Assembly (NCBI GenBank): GCA_946623765.1
Contig: CAMORL010000003.1
Span: 1-39,254 of the forward strand
Reading direction: 5' to 3'
From: an uncultured Clostridia bacterium
GTDB lineage: Bacteria > Bacillota_A > Clostridia > Christensenellales > CAG-138
Length of the DNA: 39,254 nt
The translations under genes were made by a program, and so were the position numbers. This document shows, piece by piece, positions 6,628 to 15,241 of the stretch; within the stretch, counting starts at the first letter, position 1, and each line of letters starts with the position of its first letter. A model generated the notes under the pieces. It was not told the DNA's origin. It was given only the letters and a program-made list of their open reading frames with translations, and ran no database searches.

Positions 6628-9600
6628 ATGAAAAAAGCAAGAACCATACTTGCGATTGTGCTCGCTTTGGTCATGGTGCTGAGCGTCCTGCCGACTTCCT
6701 TTGCAGATTCTGCAAAGAAGATCGACAAGATCGAGAAACGCACCGCTTCGTCTGCTGACGAACGCATCCAGAGCAGAACCGGCAGAACGTTCAAAACGCT
6801 TGATGAGCGCCTCAATGCGAATAAGAGCATCGATCCGGAAGCTATCGTAACCGCGATCGTGATCTTTGAAGATGCTGCACTGAGCGACACTTATACGGCA
6901 GAAGAGATTCGTGCAAAGAAAGCCGACTCTCAGCAGAACCGCCTGTCAAACGCACACGACACCTTCTTCAAGGCATTGTCGTTCGAAGCAAAGCGTATGT
7001 ATGATTATACCGCTTTGATCAACGGCATGTCGATCCAGACGGCTTACAAAAACCTCGCCGCAATGGAGAAGATGGATGGCGTGAAAAAGGTTTATGTTGC
7101 GAATGAGTTCAAAGCTCCTGTCGTACAGAAACCCACGCAGGAAAACGCAAACATCATCACCGGCGCTTATTCGATGCAGAGCATCGGACTCCTCGGCGAC
7201 GGTATGGTCGCTGCGGTTTTGGACACCGGCCTGAACCTCACACACGAAGCGTTCCAGGATTACGGCGTCATTACAGAACCGGCGTTTACCGAGGAGTATG
7301 TTTCCTCCGTTGAAACCACCGTTCCCGGCAAGTACGTTTCCGTAAAGGTTCCGTTCTCCTACGACTACTATGAGGGCGACGACGATGTAACGGATTACAA
7401 CGGACACGGTTCCCACGTTTCCGGTACGATCAGCGGTCTTGCAGTCGATGAAGACGGAGCAATCAAATTCATGGGTGCGGCTCCGACTTCTCAGCTGGTA
7501 TTCATGAAGATTTTCGCCGATGCTGCAGGCGGAACGAACTCCGGTATTTACATGGCAGCTTTGGAAGACTGCTTCCTCCTCGGCGTTGATGCAATCAACA
7601 TGTCGATCGGTGCACCGGGCGGCTTCGTTTATGACTGGGAGCTGGATGAAGAATTCGGCAACGTCTATAAGAAGCTCGACCAGGCGGGCGTGATTGTCTG
7701 CATCTCCGCAGGCAACGAGTACTCCATGGCATACAATGCCGGCAACTTTGCAGGCAACGGTTACGTCCTCGCAGAGTATGCGGACTACGCGGAAGTTGCA
7801 AGTCCCTCCACCTATGAAGGCAACGTCTCCGTCGCTTCCATGGAGAACCTCGCATATCCGTCCCTCGCAATCGAATACAACGGCGAAGCGTTCCCGTATG
7901 TTGACAACTGCGACGACGGCGAACATGGCTGGCTCGATGCATTCGGCGATCAGACCCTTGAGCTCGTATATTGCGGTAAGGGCGCTCCCGAAGAAATCCC
8001 CGATGAAGTCGAAGGTAAAGTTGCTCTCGTCGTCCGCGGCGATCTCTCCTTCTCTGAGAAGAACAAGAACGTCGCAGATAAGGGCGCAGTCGGTATGATC
8101 CTGTTCAACAATGCGGCAGGCAGCATCGGAATGCTGATCGATCCGTATTACGTACCGGCAATCAGCATCCAGCAGGATGCAGGTCTCAAGATCCTTGAAG
8201 GTCTTGATGTTGACAACAAGGTCACCGTTCCCACCGAGAAACTTGAAGTCGAGAACCCGAATGCCTGGCTGATGAGCGACTTCTCCAGCTGGGGCACCAC
8301 GCCTTCTCTGGAGCTTAAGCCGACGATTTCCGCTCCCGGCGGTATGATCTATTCTTCCGTTGCCGGTGAACCGGATGCATACGAAGTATACAGCGGCACT
8401 TCCATGGCGTCTCCGAACGCCTGCGGCTCGTTCGTGCTTCTTACTCAGTATTTGAAGGAAACCTATCCTGCACTGTCCAAGGCACAGCGCGCAGAGCTGG
8501 CAGAGGATATTGTTGAATCCACTGCGACGCTTCCGCTTGATGCTGATAATTACCTCTATTCTCCGAGAAAGTCCGGCGCAGGTATCCTCAATCTTGAGAA
8601 TGCTGTGACCTGCCCGATCTATTTCGTTGAACCGATCGTCAATCTGTTTGATGATCCTGAGAAGACCGGTGTATACAATATGCGTTACACCGCAATCAAC
8701 CTCAGCGACAAAGAACAGGTCTATGATCTTCAGGTCCTCGGTCTCTATGACTATGTCACCCAGGGTTATAACACGCTGACTTCCGATTATCTGCTGGATG
8801 GTGAAGGCATCACGGTTGAAGGCGCAACCACAATCACGATTCCTGCAAACGGAACTTATGAAGGCAAACTGACTATTACGCTTGACGACGAAGTCAAAGA
8901 GCAATTCGACAGCACGTTTGCAAACGGCACCTATGTTGAAGGTTATGTTTACTTCACGAACAAGGATAACTCCGGCGCAACTGCTGATTCGCCCGTCGGA
9001 GAAGGCATCCTCGGCGACGCCAACCTGGACGGCAAAGTGACCGCTGCCGACGCGGCAGAGATTCTTCGCGCGGTGGTCGGTCTCACCGAGCTCAATGCAG
9101 CTGCACAGTTCTTTGCAGACGTTAACGAGGACGGTCAGGTTACGGCAGCCGATGCAGCGTTCATTCTCCGCGCAGTCGTCGGTCTCGAAACCCTTCCGAC
9201 CTACACGCCTACCGCAAGAGTCGCAAGTGCGGACGCACACTTCACGTTCAGCGGATTCTACGGTGATTGGACGCAGGGTCCGGTTCTTGATAAGATCTGG
9301 ACGAACTCGCCTGAATATCTGATGTATTTCGCAGCAGAGAATGTTCTCTATCCGGAATATGCAGCACAAGGCTACCTGCCGACGGATCTGTTCAATCCGA
9401 TGGAAGTCAATATCAAGGCGCATATGACGTTTGGTATGAATTCTGCATCCGGCAGCGTATATACGTACTTTGCGACGAACCCCGCAGCTACGATCATCGA
9501 TGATGAAGATATCAACATGGAAGCATGGACAGATCTCTTCTATACCTATGATAATCCGCTGCATAACGCTATTTCGAACCCGAACACCGACGGTGTACAG

Positions 9601-10905
9601 TTCCTTGTCGACACGTTCTATTCCGAACCGATTCAGCTCAGAAATGCACGTCACCTGATCATGACGGTATCTGATGCTGAAACGGGCGAGATCTACTACG
9701 TTGACGATACCGAGTACCTCGGAAAGGCATACTTCGATAAAGATAACGCTATCTGGGGTCCGCGCGGCAGCTTCGCGTGGGATGGTATCGTTACCAACGA
9801 AGAATCTGAGTACTACGGCGGTTATGTTCCGAACGGCACGATCTGCCTGGTCACCTATGAGACCATGGTCGACTATCCGAATGCTGCGCTGAATACTGAG
9901 TATCAGTTCCAGCTTCTTGTCGATACGGAATCTCCGGTCATCACGAACGTTGCTGTGGATGAAGAAGCAAAGACCCTCACCGTCAACTTTGCAGATAACG
10001 GATCGGGCATGTGCTTCGCTGAAGCATTATACTATGATTCCGCGCTTGACGGCGGAAACCTCGGCTACGGCGTAGGTACCGAGGGCACCTCTGAGATGGT
10101 ATTTGATCTGTCCGAAGTTCCCGAAGACGTTAAGTACGTACAGCTGGATGCGATCGACTATGCGACCAACGTCCAGAACTACACGCTGAATCTCAAGACC
10201 GGCGCTGTGGAAGTCGGCGGATACGAATACGGCACTGTTGAGTTCGCAGTTGATAAGATCCTCAACGATAAGGATATGATCGGCGAAGTCGTTCCGGTAC
10301 AGGGTATTATCACGGACATCTACAAAGACTTCATCTTTGTTTCGTCGATTGACCCGATCAAGGGCCAGCCGATGGGCATGGCGATCAATCTTGCCGATAA
10401 GACGGCACTCGAAGAAATGCATATCGGCGATGCATATGTCTTCGCAGGAGAGCTTGACAACTACTATGGCTGCCCGAGACTCGACAATGCAGAAGCAACC
10501 TACACGCTCTTCATCAATGAAGATTATGAAGAGGATGTCGGCGATATCGTTTGGAACTATGTCATTTATCCGGTCGTCTACTATCCGTGGTTCGGTCTCG
10601 GCGAAGAAATCGCATTTGACGATATCTTTGAGAACCCTGAACTCTATGTCGGCACGATCGTCTACTTCGAGGATCTCGAGGTTCTCGGCGTAACCGAAGT
10701 CGGCGACGGCACCAGAACCATCAGCGTCACCAACGGCAAGAACGCAATCGACATTGTCGGCAGCGCTGTCGGTGAGAATGCTTATGCAGGTGATTCGGTA
10801 TACTACGGCTGGTTCGTCCCGGTATACGACATGGGTACGCTTCAGCTCCGTCCGCTGCAGGATGGCAACTTTGAGTGGCTGTTGTTCTACTCCGATATGG
10901 ACTGA
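6628..10905 (+). CDS. secreted subtilisin-like (S8) protease of the lactocepin/C5a-peptidase type with an internal dockerin
   Basis: The precursor has 1425 residues. Residues 1-27 are a signal peptide (KKAR, a hydrophobic core, then TSFADS). A propeptide-like region with AIVTAIVIFEDAAL starts near 70. The catalytic triad is complete: Asp199 in VLDTGLN, His260 in NGHGSHVSGT and Ser592 in SGTSMASPN; SAGNE supplies the oxyanion Asn. A PA domain lies between His and Ser (about 425-530). Beta-sandwich (Fn3-like) domains follow from about 685. Residues 792-857 are a dockerin with two calcium loops (GDANLDGKVTAADAAEILR and DVNEDGQVTAADAAFILR). FSGFYGDWTQGPVLD then resumes the C5a-peptidase-like domain. 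The tail from about 1205 has OB-fold-like strands. No LPxTG or SLH anchor is visible. AAGGAGG eight bases upstream fixes the start at 6628. Confidence 0.92.
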   Translation: MKKARTILAIVLALVMVLSVLPTSFADSAKKIDKIEKRTASSADERIQSRTGRTFKTLDERLNANKSIDPEAIVTAIVIFEDAALSDTYTAEEIRAKKADSQQNRLSNAHDTFFKALSFEAKRMYDYTALINGMSIQTAYKNLAAMEKMDGVKKVYVANEFKAPVVQKPTQENANIITGAYSMQSIGLLGDGMVAAVLDTGLNLTHEAFQDYGVITEPAFTEEYVSSVETTVPGKYVSVKVPFSYDYYEGDDDVTDYNGHGSHVSGTISGLAVDEDGAIKFMGAAPTSQLVFMKIFADAAGGTNSGIYMAALEDCFLLGVDAINMSIGAPGGFVYDWELDEEFGNVYKKLDQAGVIVCISAGNEYSMAYNAGNFAGNGYVLAEYADYAEVASPSTYEGNVSVASMENLAYPSLAIEYNGEAFPYVDNCDDGEHGWLDAFGDQTLELVYCGKGAPEEIPDEVEGKVALVVRGDLSFSEKNKNVADKGAVGMILFNNAAGSIGMLIDPYYVPAISIQQDAGLKILEGLDVDNKVTVPTEKLEVENPNAWLMSDFSSWGTTPSLELKPTISAPGGMIYSSVAGEPDAYEVYSGTSMASPNACGSFVLLTQYLKETYPALSKAQRAELAEDIVESTATLPLDADNYLYSPRKSGAGILNLENAVTCPIYFVEPIVNLFDDPEKTGVYNMRYTAINLSDKEQVYDLQVLGLYDYVTQGYNTLTSDYLLDGEGITVEGATTITIPANGTYEGKLTITLDDEVKEQFDSTFANGTYVEGYVYFTNKDNSGATADSPVGEGILGDANLDGKVTAADAAEILRAVVGLTELNAAAQFFADVNEDGQVTAADAAFILRAVVGLETLPTYTPTARVASADAHFTFSGFYGDWTQGPVLDKIWTNSPEYLMYFAAENVLYPEYAAQGYLPTDLFNPMEVNIKAHMTFGMNSASGSVYTYFATNPAATIIDDEDINMEAWTDLFYTYDNPLHNAISNPNTDGVQFLVDTFYSEPIQLRNARHLIMTVSDAETGEIYYVDDTEYLGKAYFDKDNAIWGPRGSFAWDGIVTNEESEYYGGYVPNGTICLVTYETMVDYPNAALNTEYQFQLLVDTESPVITNVAVDEEAKTLTVNFADNGSGMCFAEALYYDSALDGGNLGYGVGTEGTSEMVFDLSEVPEDVKYVQLDAIDYATNVQNYTLNLKTGAVEVGGYEYGTVEFAVDKILNDKDMIGEVVPVQGIITDIYKDFIFVSSIDPIKGQPMGMAINLADKTALEEMHIGDAYVFAGELDNYYGCPRLDNAEATYTLFINEDYEEDVGDIVWNYVIYPVVYYPWFGLGEEIAFDDIFENPELYVGTIVYFEDLEVLGVTEVGDGTRTISVTNGKNAIDIVGSAVGENAYAGDSVYYGWFVPVYDMGTLQLRPLQDGNFEWLLFYSDMD

Positions 10906-10926
10906 TCCGTAAGTAATCAACAAACA

Positions 10927-10957
10927 AGGAGCGGCTTATGCCGCTCCTCGTTTTTTA
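10927..10957 (+). terminator. intrinsic terminator after the protease gene
   Basis: AGGAGCGGC (10927-10935) pairs with GCCGCTCCT (10940-10948) around a TTAT loop, followed by CG and six T. On the other strand the same hairpin is followed by TGTTTGTTG and may also stop selD transcripts. Confidence 0.9.
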
Positions 10958-10992
10958 CCTTTGTAATGAAATACTCTTCTTCTGATGATCCT

Positions 10993-12027
10993 TTACTGAA
11001 GATAAATCGCTTTATCCCGCAGTTCGACGATTTTGCCTACGCGCTGCGCGCAGGGAACGACGCCGTTCAGCTCTTTGAAAACTGCGTCAGCGTCTGCTTC
11101 TGAAACAGCAGCTAACAGTCCTCCGGACGTCTGCGGATCGAATAATAGATCGCAAACAGCCAACTCTGTATTTCCCGTATCGACGGCATGTTCAGCATAG
11201 GTTCTGTTTCGATACATGCCTTCCGGCAAAATACCGATCCTTGCAAATTCCAACGCTTCGGGGATGAGAGAGATTGCATCGACGTTTATCTCGGCGGAAA
11301 CCTCGGAACCGCTGCACATCTCATAAAGGTGTCCGAGGAAAGAAAAACCGGTTACGTCCGTACAAGCGTGTACATGATACCGTGTAAGCACATCCCGTGC
11401 GTTTTTGTTCAGCGTTGTCATAAGACGGATCATCAGATCGTGCGTATCGGATTCCAAAAGATCGCCTCGATGTGCCGCTGTCAACACGCCGATACCGAGG
11501 GGCTTTGTCAAAAACAGAACGTCACCGGGTTTCGCACCGTGATTTTTCCACATGTGATCCGGATGAACGAATCCGGTAACGGATAACCCGTATTTCGGCT
11601 CGTCGTCATAGATGCTGTGTCCGCCGCAGATGATCGCGCCGGCTTCTGCGCACTTTTCATATCCGCCGCGAAGAATTTCATGAACCGCTTCCTTTGGCAT
11701 GGCTTTCGGAACGCACATGATATTCAATGCAAGCTTCGGTTCGCCGCCCATGGCATAGATATCGGAAAGTGCGTTTGTCGCAGCAATCTGTCCGAAAGTG
11801 AACGGATCGTCCGCAATAGGAGGGAAGAAGTCCAACGTCTCAACAATCGCAAGATCATCTTTGATTCTATAGACCGCCGCGTCGTCGCTTTTGTCAAATC
11901 CTACCAAAAGATTTTCATCCTGAACGGTCGGCAGATCGGACAAAAGCTTTGCAAGTACGCCCGCTCCGACCTTTGCGCCGCATCCCGCACAATTTGCAAG
12001 TTTGGTCAATTTGATGTCTTCAACCAT
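10993..12027 (-). CDS. selD: selenide, water dikinase (selenophosphate synthetase)
   Basis: SelD makes selenophosphate from selenide and ATP. The protein has 344 residues, the normal size. The active-site region reads KLANCAGCGAKVG: Cys16 corresponds to E. coli Cys17 and Lys19 to Lys20, while the second Cys of the usual GCGCK is Ala here. This is the Cys form, not a selenocysteine form. The PurM-like ATP-binding features are present (VGFDKSDDAAVY, TLDFFPP, GGHSI, TDVTGFSFLGH, FDPQTSGGLL). It is the last gene of a four-gene cluster and starts one base after the xdhC stop, using GGAGG in the end of xdhC. With YqeB and YqeC beside it, its product probably serves a selenium-dependent molybdenum hydroxylase. 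Confidence 0.95.
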   Translation of the reverse strand: MVEDIKLTKLANCAGCGAKVGAGVLAKLLSDLPTVQDENLLVGFDKSDDAAVYRIKDDLAIVETLDFFPPIADDPFTFGQIAATNALSDIYAMGGEPKLALNIMCVPKAMPKEAVHEILRGGYEKCAEAGAIICGGHSIYDDEPKYGLSVTGFVHPDHMWKNHGAKPGDVLFLTKPLGIGVLTAAHRGDLLESDTHDLMIRLMTTLNKNARDVLTRYHVHACTDVTGFSFLGHLYEMCSGSEVSAEINVDAISLIPEALEFARIGILPEGMYRNRTYAEHAVDTGNTELAVCDLLFDPQTSGGLLAAVSEADADAVFKELNGVVPCAQRVGKIVELRDKAIYLQ

Positions 12028-12028
12028 C

Positions 12029-13012
12029 TCACGCCTCCGTAATCTGAATCAGAATATCGATTGTGCCGCCGCAGACCATCCCGGCGTCGGCTGCTTCCCG
12101 GTTGTTCATTTTGCACGTATAACGCATGACATCGTTCCCGTTGTGAAGCATGTCTAAAGCGTGCAGAGAAGCCTCATATTCGCCGAAACCGCCTCCGATC
12201 GAAGAAATGATTGTCCCGTCGCGTTTGACGATCATTCGCGCTCCTGTGGAGCGAGGTGCGCTGCCGTGTTTTCCGATCAGAGTCACCATGGCATAAGGCT
12301 CGCGGATCTGTTGGATTGTACTGCAAAGTGAAGCGTCCCATTCACTGCCGCGGTTTGTACTGTTCTTGACCTGAATCATCTCTCCGACAATGCAAACTGC
12401 GATCTCTTCCGGTGTGTTGGCTCCGATCGAAAGACCGATGGGGGAGTGTACCGTATCAAGCTGTTCTTGGCGATACCCTCTTGCAATCAGGTTATCAAAC
12501 ACGATTTTGATCTTGGAATGACTGCCGATCATCCCGCAATAGGTATACGGCTTATGGAGTATTGTGCTGAGGCAATAATTATCGTCTTTATGACCCCGCG
12601 TAACGATCACATAATAGGCGTTGGATTCCTGTAAGTTCAGAAGCGCCTGTTCAAAGGGCAGATTGATGATTTCGTCTGCTTCAGGAAAACGTTCGCGGTT
12701 TGCAAAGTCACACCGCTCGTCGATAACGGTCACTTTGAACCCAACCATTTTCGCGATCTTTGCCGTATAGACGGATACATGTCCTGCGCCGCATAGAATC
12801 AGATGAGGCGGCGTTGTAATACGCTCGACAAGAACGCCGTCATGGATGCTTGGAAGGGCATCGTTGTCATCGGGAATCATAACGATTGATTTGTCGCCAA
12901 TTACGCTTTCGCCGTCGAGCACGGCAACCTTTCCTGTTTTGTCGCCGTCAATACCGGTAAAGAGGTAGGGGGATCGTCCGCTTTGAATCGCGTCAACGAT
13001 ATGTCGATACAT
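12029..13012 (-). CDS. XdhC/CoxI-family molybdenum hydroxylase maturation protein, domains in reversed order
   Basis: XdhC proteins bind molybdenum cofactor and help sulfurate and insert it into xanthine-dehydrogenase-type enzymes. This 327-residue member has a Rossmann domain at about 68-213 (LILCGAGHVS, VTVIDER, TRGHKDD, CGMIGS, HSPIGLSIGANTPEEIA). The CoxI-type domain comes after it, at about 236-325 (HGSAPRSTGARM, SSIGGGFGEYEA, GMVCGGTIDI). In the best-known XdhC proteins the CoxI domain comes first. The first 65 residues look like part of a linker or half domain. AAAGGAGG lies seven bases before the ATG. The start overlaps yqeB by 20 bases. Confidence 0.85.
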   Translation of the reverse strand: MYRHIVDAIQSGRSPYLFTGIDGDKTGKVAVLDGESVIGDKSIVMIPDDNDALPSIHDGVLVERITTPPHLILCGAGHVSVYTAKIAKMVGFKVTVIDERCDFANRERFPEADEIINLPFEQALLNLQESNAYYVIVTRGHKDDNYCLSTILHKPYTYCGMIGSHSKIKIVFDNLIARGYRQEQLDTVHSPIGLSIGANTPEEIAVCIVGEMIQVKNSTNRGSEWDASLCSTIQQIREPYAMVTLIGKHGSAPRSTGARMIVKRDGTIISSIGGGFGEYEASLHALDMLHNGNDVMRYTCKMNNREAADAGMVCGGTIDILIQITEA

Positions 13013-13799
13013 GTGCGTTCCTCCTTTGCAGCATCAGGATAGCTTCCAATACACCGCCGCCGATGGCGCGTGCCTTATCGGAAACGGTGTAGCAGTGCTC
13101 TTTGATCGGTCTCGGATCAATGTCACCGCTCTTCATCCCCGGATAAACCGGCGTACCGGTTGGCAGAAGTCCGCGAATCACACCGGAAATCGAAGCCGGG
13201 ATCGGTTCTCCGTCCACTGCAGCAACCGTTTTTCCTTTTTCCACAATGTCGCCGATGTGACAGATCTCAGCAAAAATACCGGCTTTCGGCGCTCTCAGTA
13301 CACGCTCTGTTGTAAAACCGCTGATGCTGCCCGGAATACCGGTATTCGGTTCGGCAGAACCGTTCAGAATCACACGTCCGAGATCATGTCCCCGCATCGT
13401 TTCAATAACAGCATGACAATCGATTCCTGCAGTAAATCCGGGACCCAAAGCAATCACAACCGGCGCATCGGAAACAGAAGTGCCGAGATTTCGTTTTGCG
13501 AGAATTGCATCAATAACTACGTCCGGATGCAGTGATTTTACACAATCTGCATTCGGATCGGCAAGTAGGGCGATATTTCCGTGCTGATGGATCGCCTCGA
13601 TTGCATCGATTGTATTTGCGTATTCCGCTGTAACGTCTTCGACCGTATACGTACCTCTCAGAATTGCTTCCGAGAAGCAAACCATTCGGCGAATCGATGT
13701 CGGATGAATGAGATCCGTCATCACAATCCTGAATCCGCAATGCGCGAGCCGTACGGCAACACCGCTTGCAAGATCCCCGGCGCCTTTGATTACGATCAT
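12993..13799 (-). CDS. yqeB: YqeB (EF2563) family selenium-dependent molybdenum hydroxylase accessory protein
   Basis: The 268-residue protein matches the YqeB/EF2563 family throughout. It opens with IKGAGDLASGVAVRLAHCGF, a nucleotide-binding-like turn, and has VIDAILAKRNLGT, VIALGPGFTAG, and a C-terminal half with biotinyl/lipoyl-like features (IGDIVEKGKTVAAVDG and GVIRGLLPTGTPV). The family occurs almost only in genomes with selenium-dependent molybdenum hydroxylases. Its biochemical role is not settled. Its start overlaps the yqeC stop by four bases (ATGA). Confidence 0.9.
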   Translation of the reverse strand: MIVIKGAGDLASGVAVRLAHCGFRIVMTDLIHPTSIRRMVCFSEAILRGTYTVEDVTAEYANTIDAIEAIHQHGNIALLADPNADCVKSLHPDVVIDAILAKRNLGTSVSDAPVVIALGPGFTAGIDCHAVIETMRGHDLGRVILNGSAEPNTGIPGSISGFTTERVLRAPKAGIFAEICHIGDIVEKGKTVAAVDGEPIPASISGVIRGLLPTGTPVYPGMKSGDIDPRPIKEHCYTVSDKARAIGGGVLEAILMLQRRNAHVSTYR

Positions 13800-14467
13800 T
13801 TGTTTATCCTCCGTAATGACTTGATGGGGTGTTCCGACTTCCAGGCTGTGATTACAACAGGTACGGAAAAACGTTTTGCAAGCGATTCCGCTGCTGAAAT
13901 CCGTTCCGGATCATCTGCTTTGTTGATGATAATCCCGTCGCAGCGCGGATAACCCGATACGACGGTATAAACCATATCCTCGGTTACAGGTTCGTCAGCA
14001 GACGTATGACAAAGATCGGCGTAGAGTTCCGGACGGTGCGCCGCTTCCTTGATAGGCTTGCCGAGCCCGTCGATCCCGATCACAACAAGAACCGTATTTG
14101 TATCCTTCGGAATCACCGGTTCGTGTGGAGCGTGCGCTTTCAAAGGAAGCTGTCTCGAACCGTCCGCTTCCACGAGCACATAGTCCGCAAATTTTATCAA
14201 TTCCGAAAATGTCTGCACAGGAGACGACAGTTTTTGTCCGTCAATCGTGCCCGTCGATACGACCTGTCCTTTTTTAAGCACGTCAGAGAGACGGGGAAGA
14301 AACGGCAAATGCGGGGGACAAAGGATGTGTGTGGAAGTACAGACAATAACAGAGCCTTTCTTGCGCAGTTCCTCTGCAAGCGCATACATCGTCGACGTCT
14401 TTCCGCCGCCTCCGATCAATGCCGTAACGCCTTTTTTGACCCCGAAAAAATCTACGATACTCTGCAT
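13796..14467 (-). CDS. yqeC: YqeC family selenium-dependent hydroxylase accessory protein
   Basis: The protein has 223 residues from the chosen start. A P-loop-like glycine run (LIGGGGKTSTMYALAEEL) lies at about residues 18-35. VLVEADGSRQLPLKAHAPHEPV and IINKADDPE follow, all typical of YqeC. It probably binds ATP or GTP; its exact step in selenium or molybdenum cofactor handling is not known. I chose the ATG at 14467 because GAGG stands eight bases before it and the usual family start follows. The ATG at 14503 would add 12 residues that overlap the promoter. It is the first gene of the cluster. Confidence 0.88.
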   Translation of the reverse strand: MQSIVDFFGVKKGVTALIGGGGKTSTMYALAEELRKKGSVIVCTSTHILCPPHLPFLPRLSDVLKKGQVVSTGTIDGQKLSSPVQTFSELIKFADYVLVEADGSRQLPLKAHAPHEPVIPKDTNTVLVVIGIDGLGKPIKEAAHRPELYADLCHTSADEPVTEDMVYTVVSGYPRCDGIIINKADDPERISAAESLAKRFSVPVVITAWKSEHPIKSLRRINK

Positions 14468-14493
14468 GTTGACATCCTCGCTATTCTTTGATA

Positions 14494-14522
14494 AGAATAA
14501 CACTTTTCACAGAAAAAGTAAA
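14494..14522 (-). promoter_or_regulatory. promoter of the yqeC-yqeB-xdhC-selD operon
   Basis: On the minus strand TTTACT (14522-14517) and TATTCT (14499-14494) are separated by 17 bases, 27 bases before the yqeC start and just after the rpe terminator. Both hexamers are moderate matches. Confidence 0.55.
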
Positions 14523-14554
14523 GAAAAGAGAAGAACGCAGAATTCCGGCTTCGT

Positions 14555-14586
14555 AAAAAGCGGCGCTCCGGAAAAGGAGCACCGCT
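14555..14586 (-). terminator. intrinsic terminator after rpe
   Basis: On the minus strand GCGGTGCTCC pairs with GGAGCGCCGC through one G-T wobble, with a TTTTCC loop and a TTTTT tail. It ends the def-to-rpe operon and insulates yqeC. Confidence 0.88.
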
Positions 14587-14593
14587 CGTATCG

Positions 14594-15241
14594 TTATCCG
14601 CGTATTGCTTTAATCGCTTCGGCAGGACTCTCCGCCTTAAAGACAGCGCTTCCCGCAACAAGGATATCTGCGCCGGCATCGCGGCAGAGCTTTGCGGTTT
14701 CGGGGTTTACACCGCCGTCGATCTCGATCAGCGTCGGCAACCCGCGCACTTCGATTTCGGCGCGCAGCTCACGGATTTTACGCAGCGTTTCCGGGATAAA
14801 CGATTGTCCGCCGAAACCGGGATTGACGCTCATGAGCAGAACCAGATCGCATTCCGTAAGCAAATGAGTACACACGCTGATCGGCGTAGCGGGGTTCAGC
14901 ACGACGCCTGCTTTCATTCCGGCGGCATGGATCGCCTGTAAGGCACGATGCAGATGGCGCTCAGAAGATTCAACATGGATGGTCAGAATATCGGCTCCGG
15001 CCTTTTGAAAAGGGGTAATCCATTCAGCCGGATGCTCTACCATCAGATGTACGTCAATGGGAAGGTCGGTCAGCGGACGAATGGCTTTGCACATATCCGG
15101 ACCGAAAGTGATATTGGGAACAAAGTTTCCGTCCATGACATCAAAGTGCACCCAATCGGCGCCTTGACTCTTCAGCTTTTTTACGGCTTCACCCATAGCG
15201 GCAAAGTCTGCGGACAGGATCGACGGAGCTACCTTAATCAT
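14594..15241 (-). CDS. rpe: ribulose-phosphate 3-epimerase
   Basis: The enzyme interconverts ribulose 5-phosphate and xylulose 5-phosphate in the pentose phosphate pathway. The protein has 215 residues. It opens VAPSILSADFA and contains HFDVMDGNFVPN (metal-binding His and catalytic Asp), DVHLMVEHP, LMSVNPGFGGQSF and EIDGGVN with the second catalytic Asp. All are intact. The ATG at 15241 is the normal family start and has GGAGG ten bases upstream. An earlier ATG at 15277 would lie deep inside rsgA. The gene overlaps the end of rsgA by eight bases and is the last of the operon. Confidence 0.95.
   Translation of the reverse strand: MIKVAPSILSADFAAMGEAVKKLKSQGADWVHFDVMDGNFVPNITFGPDMCKAIRPLTDLPIDVHLMVEHPAEWITPFQKAGADILTIHVESSERHLHRALQAIHAAGMKAGVVLNPATPISVCTHLLTECDLVLLMSVNPGFGGQSFIPETLRKIRELRAEIEVRGLPTLIEIDGGVNPETAKLCRDAGADILVAGSAVFKAESPAEAIKAIRG

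Noticed and set aside
6946..9654. A 902-codon open frame on the minus strand inside the protease gene
   Set aside because: It is fully antisense to a gene with clear catalytic motifs, has no ribosome binding site and its translation shows no family. Codon bias of the true gene leaves few stops in this frame.
11979..11990. Possible selenocysteine codon in selD
   Set aside because: The active-site position is an ordinary Cys codon in an unbroken frame, and no in-frame TGA is present there.
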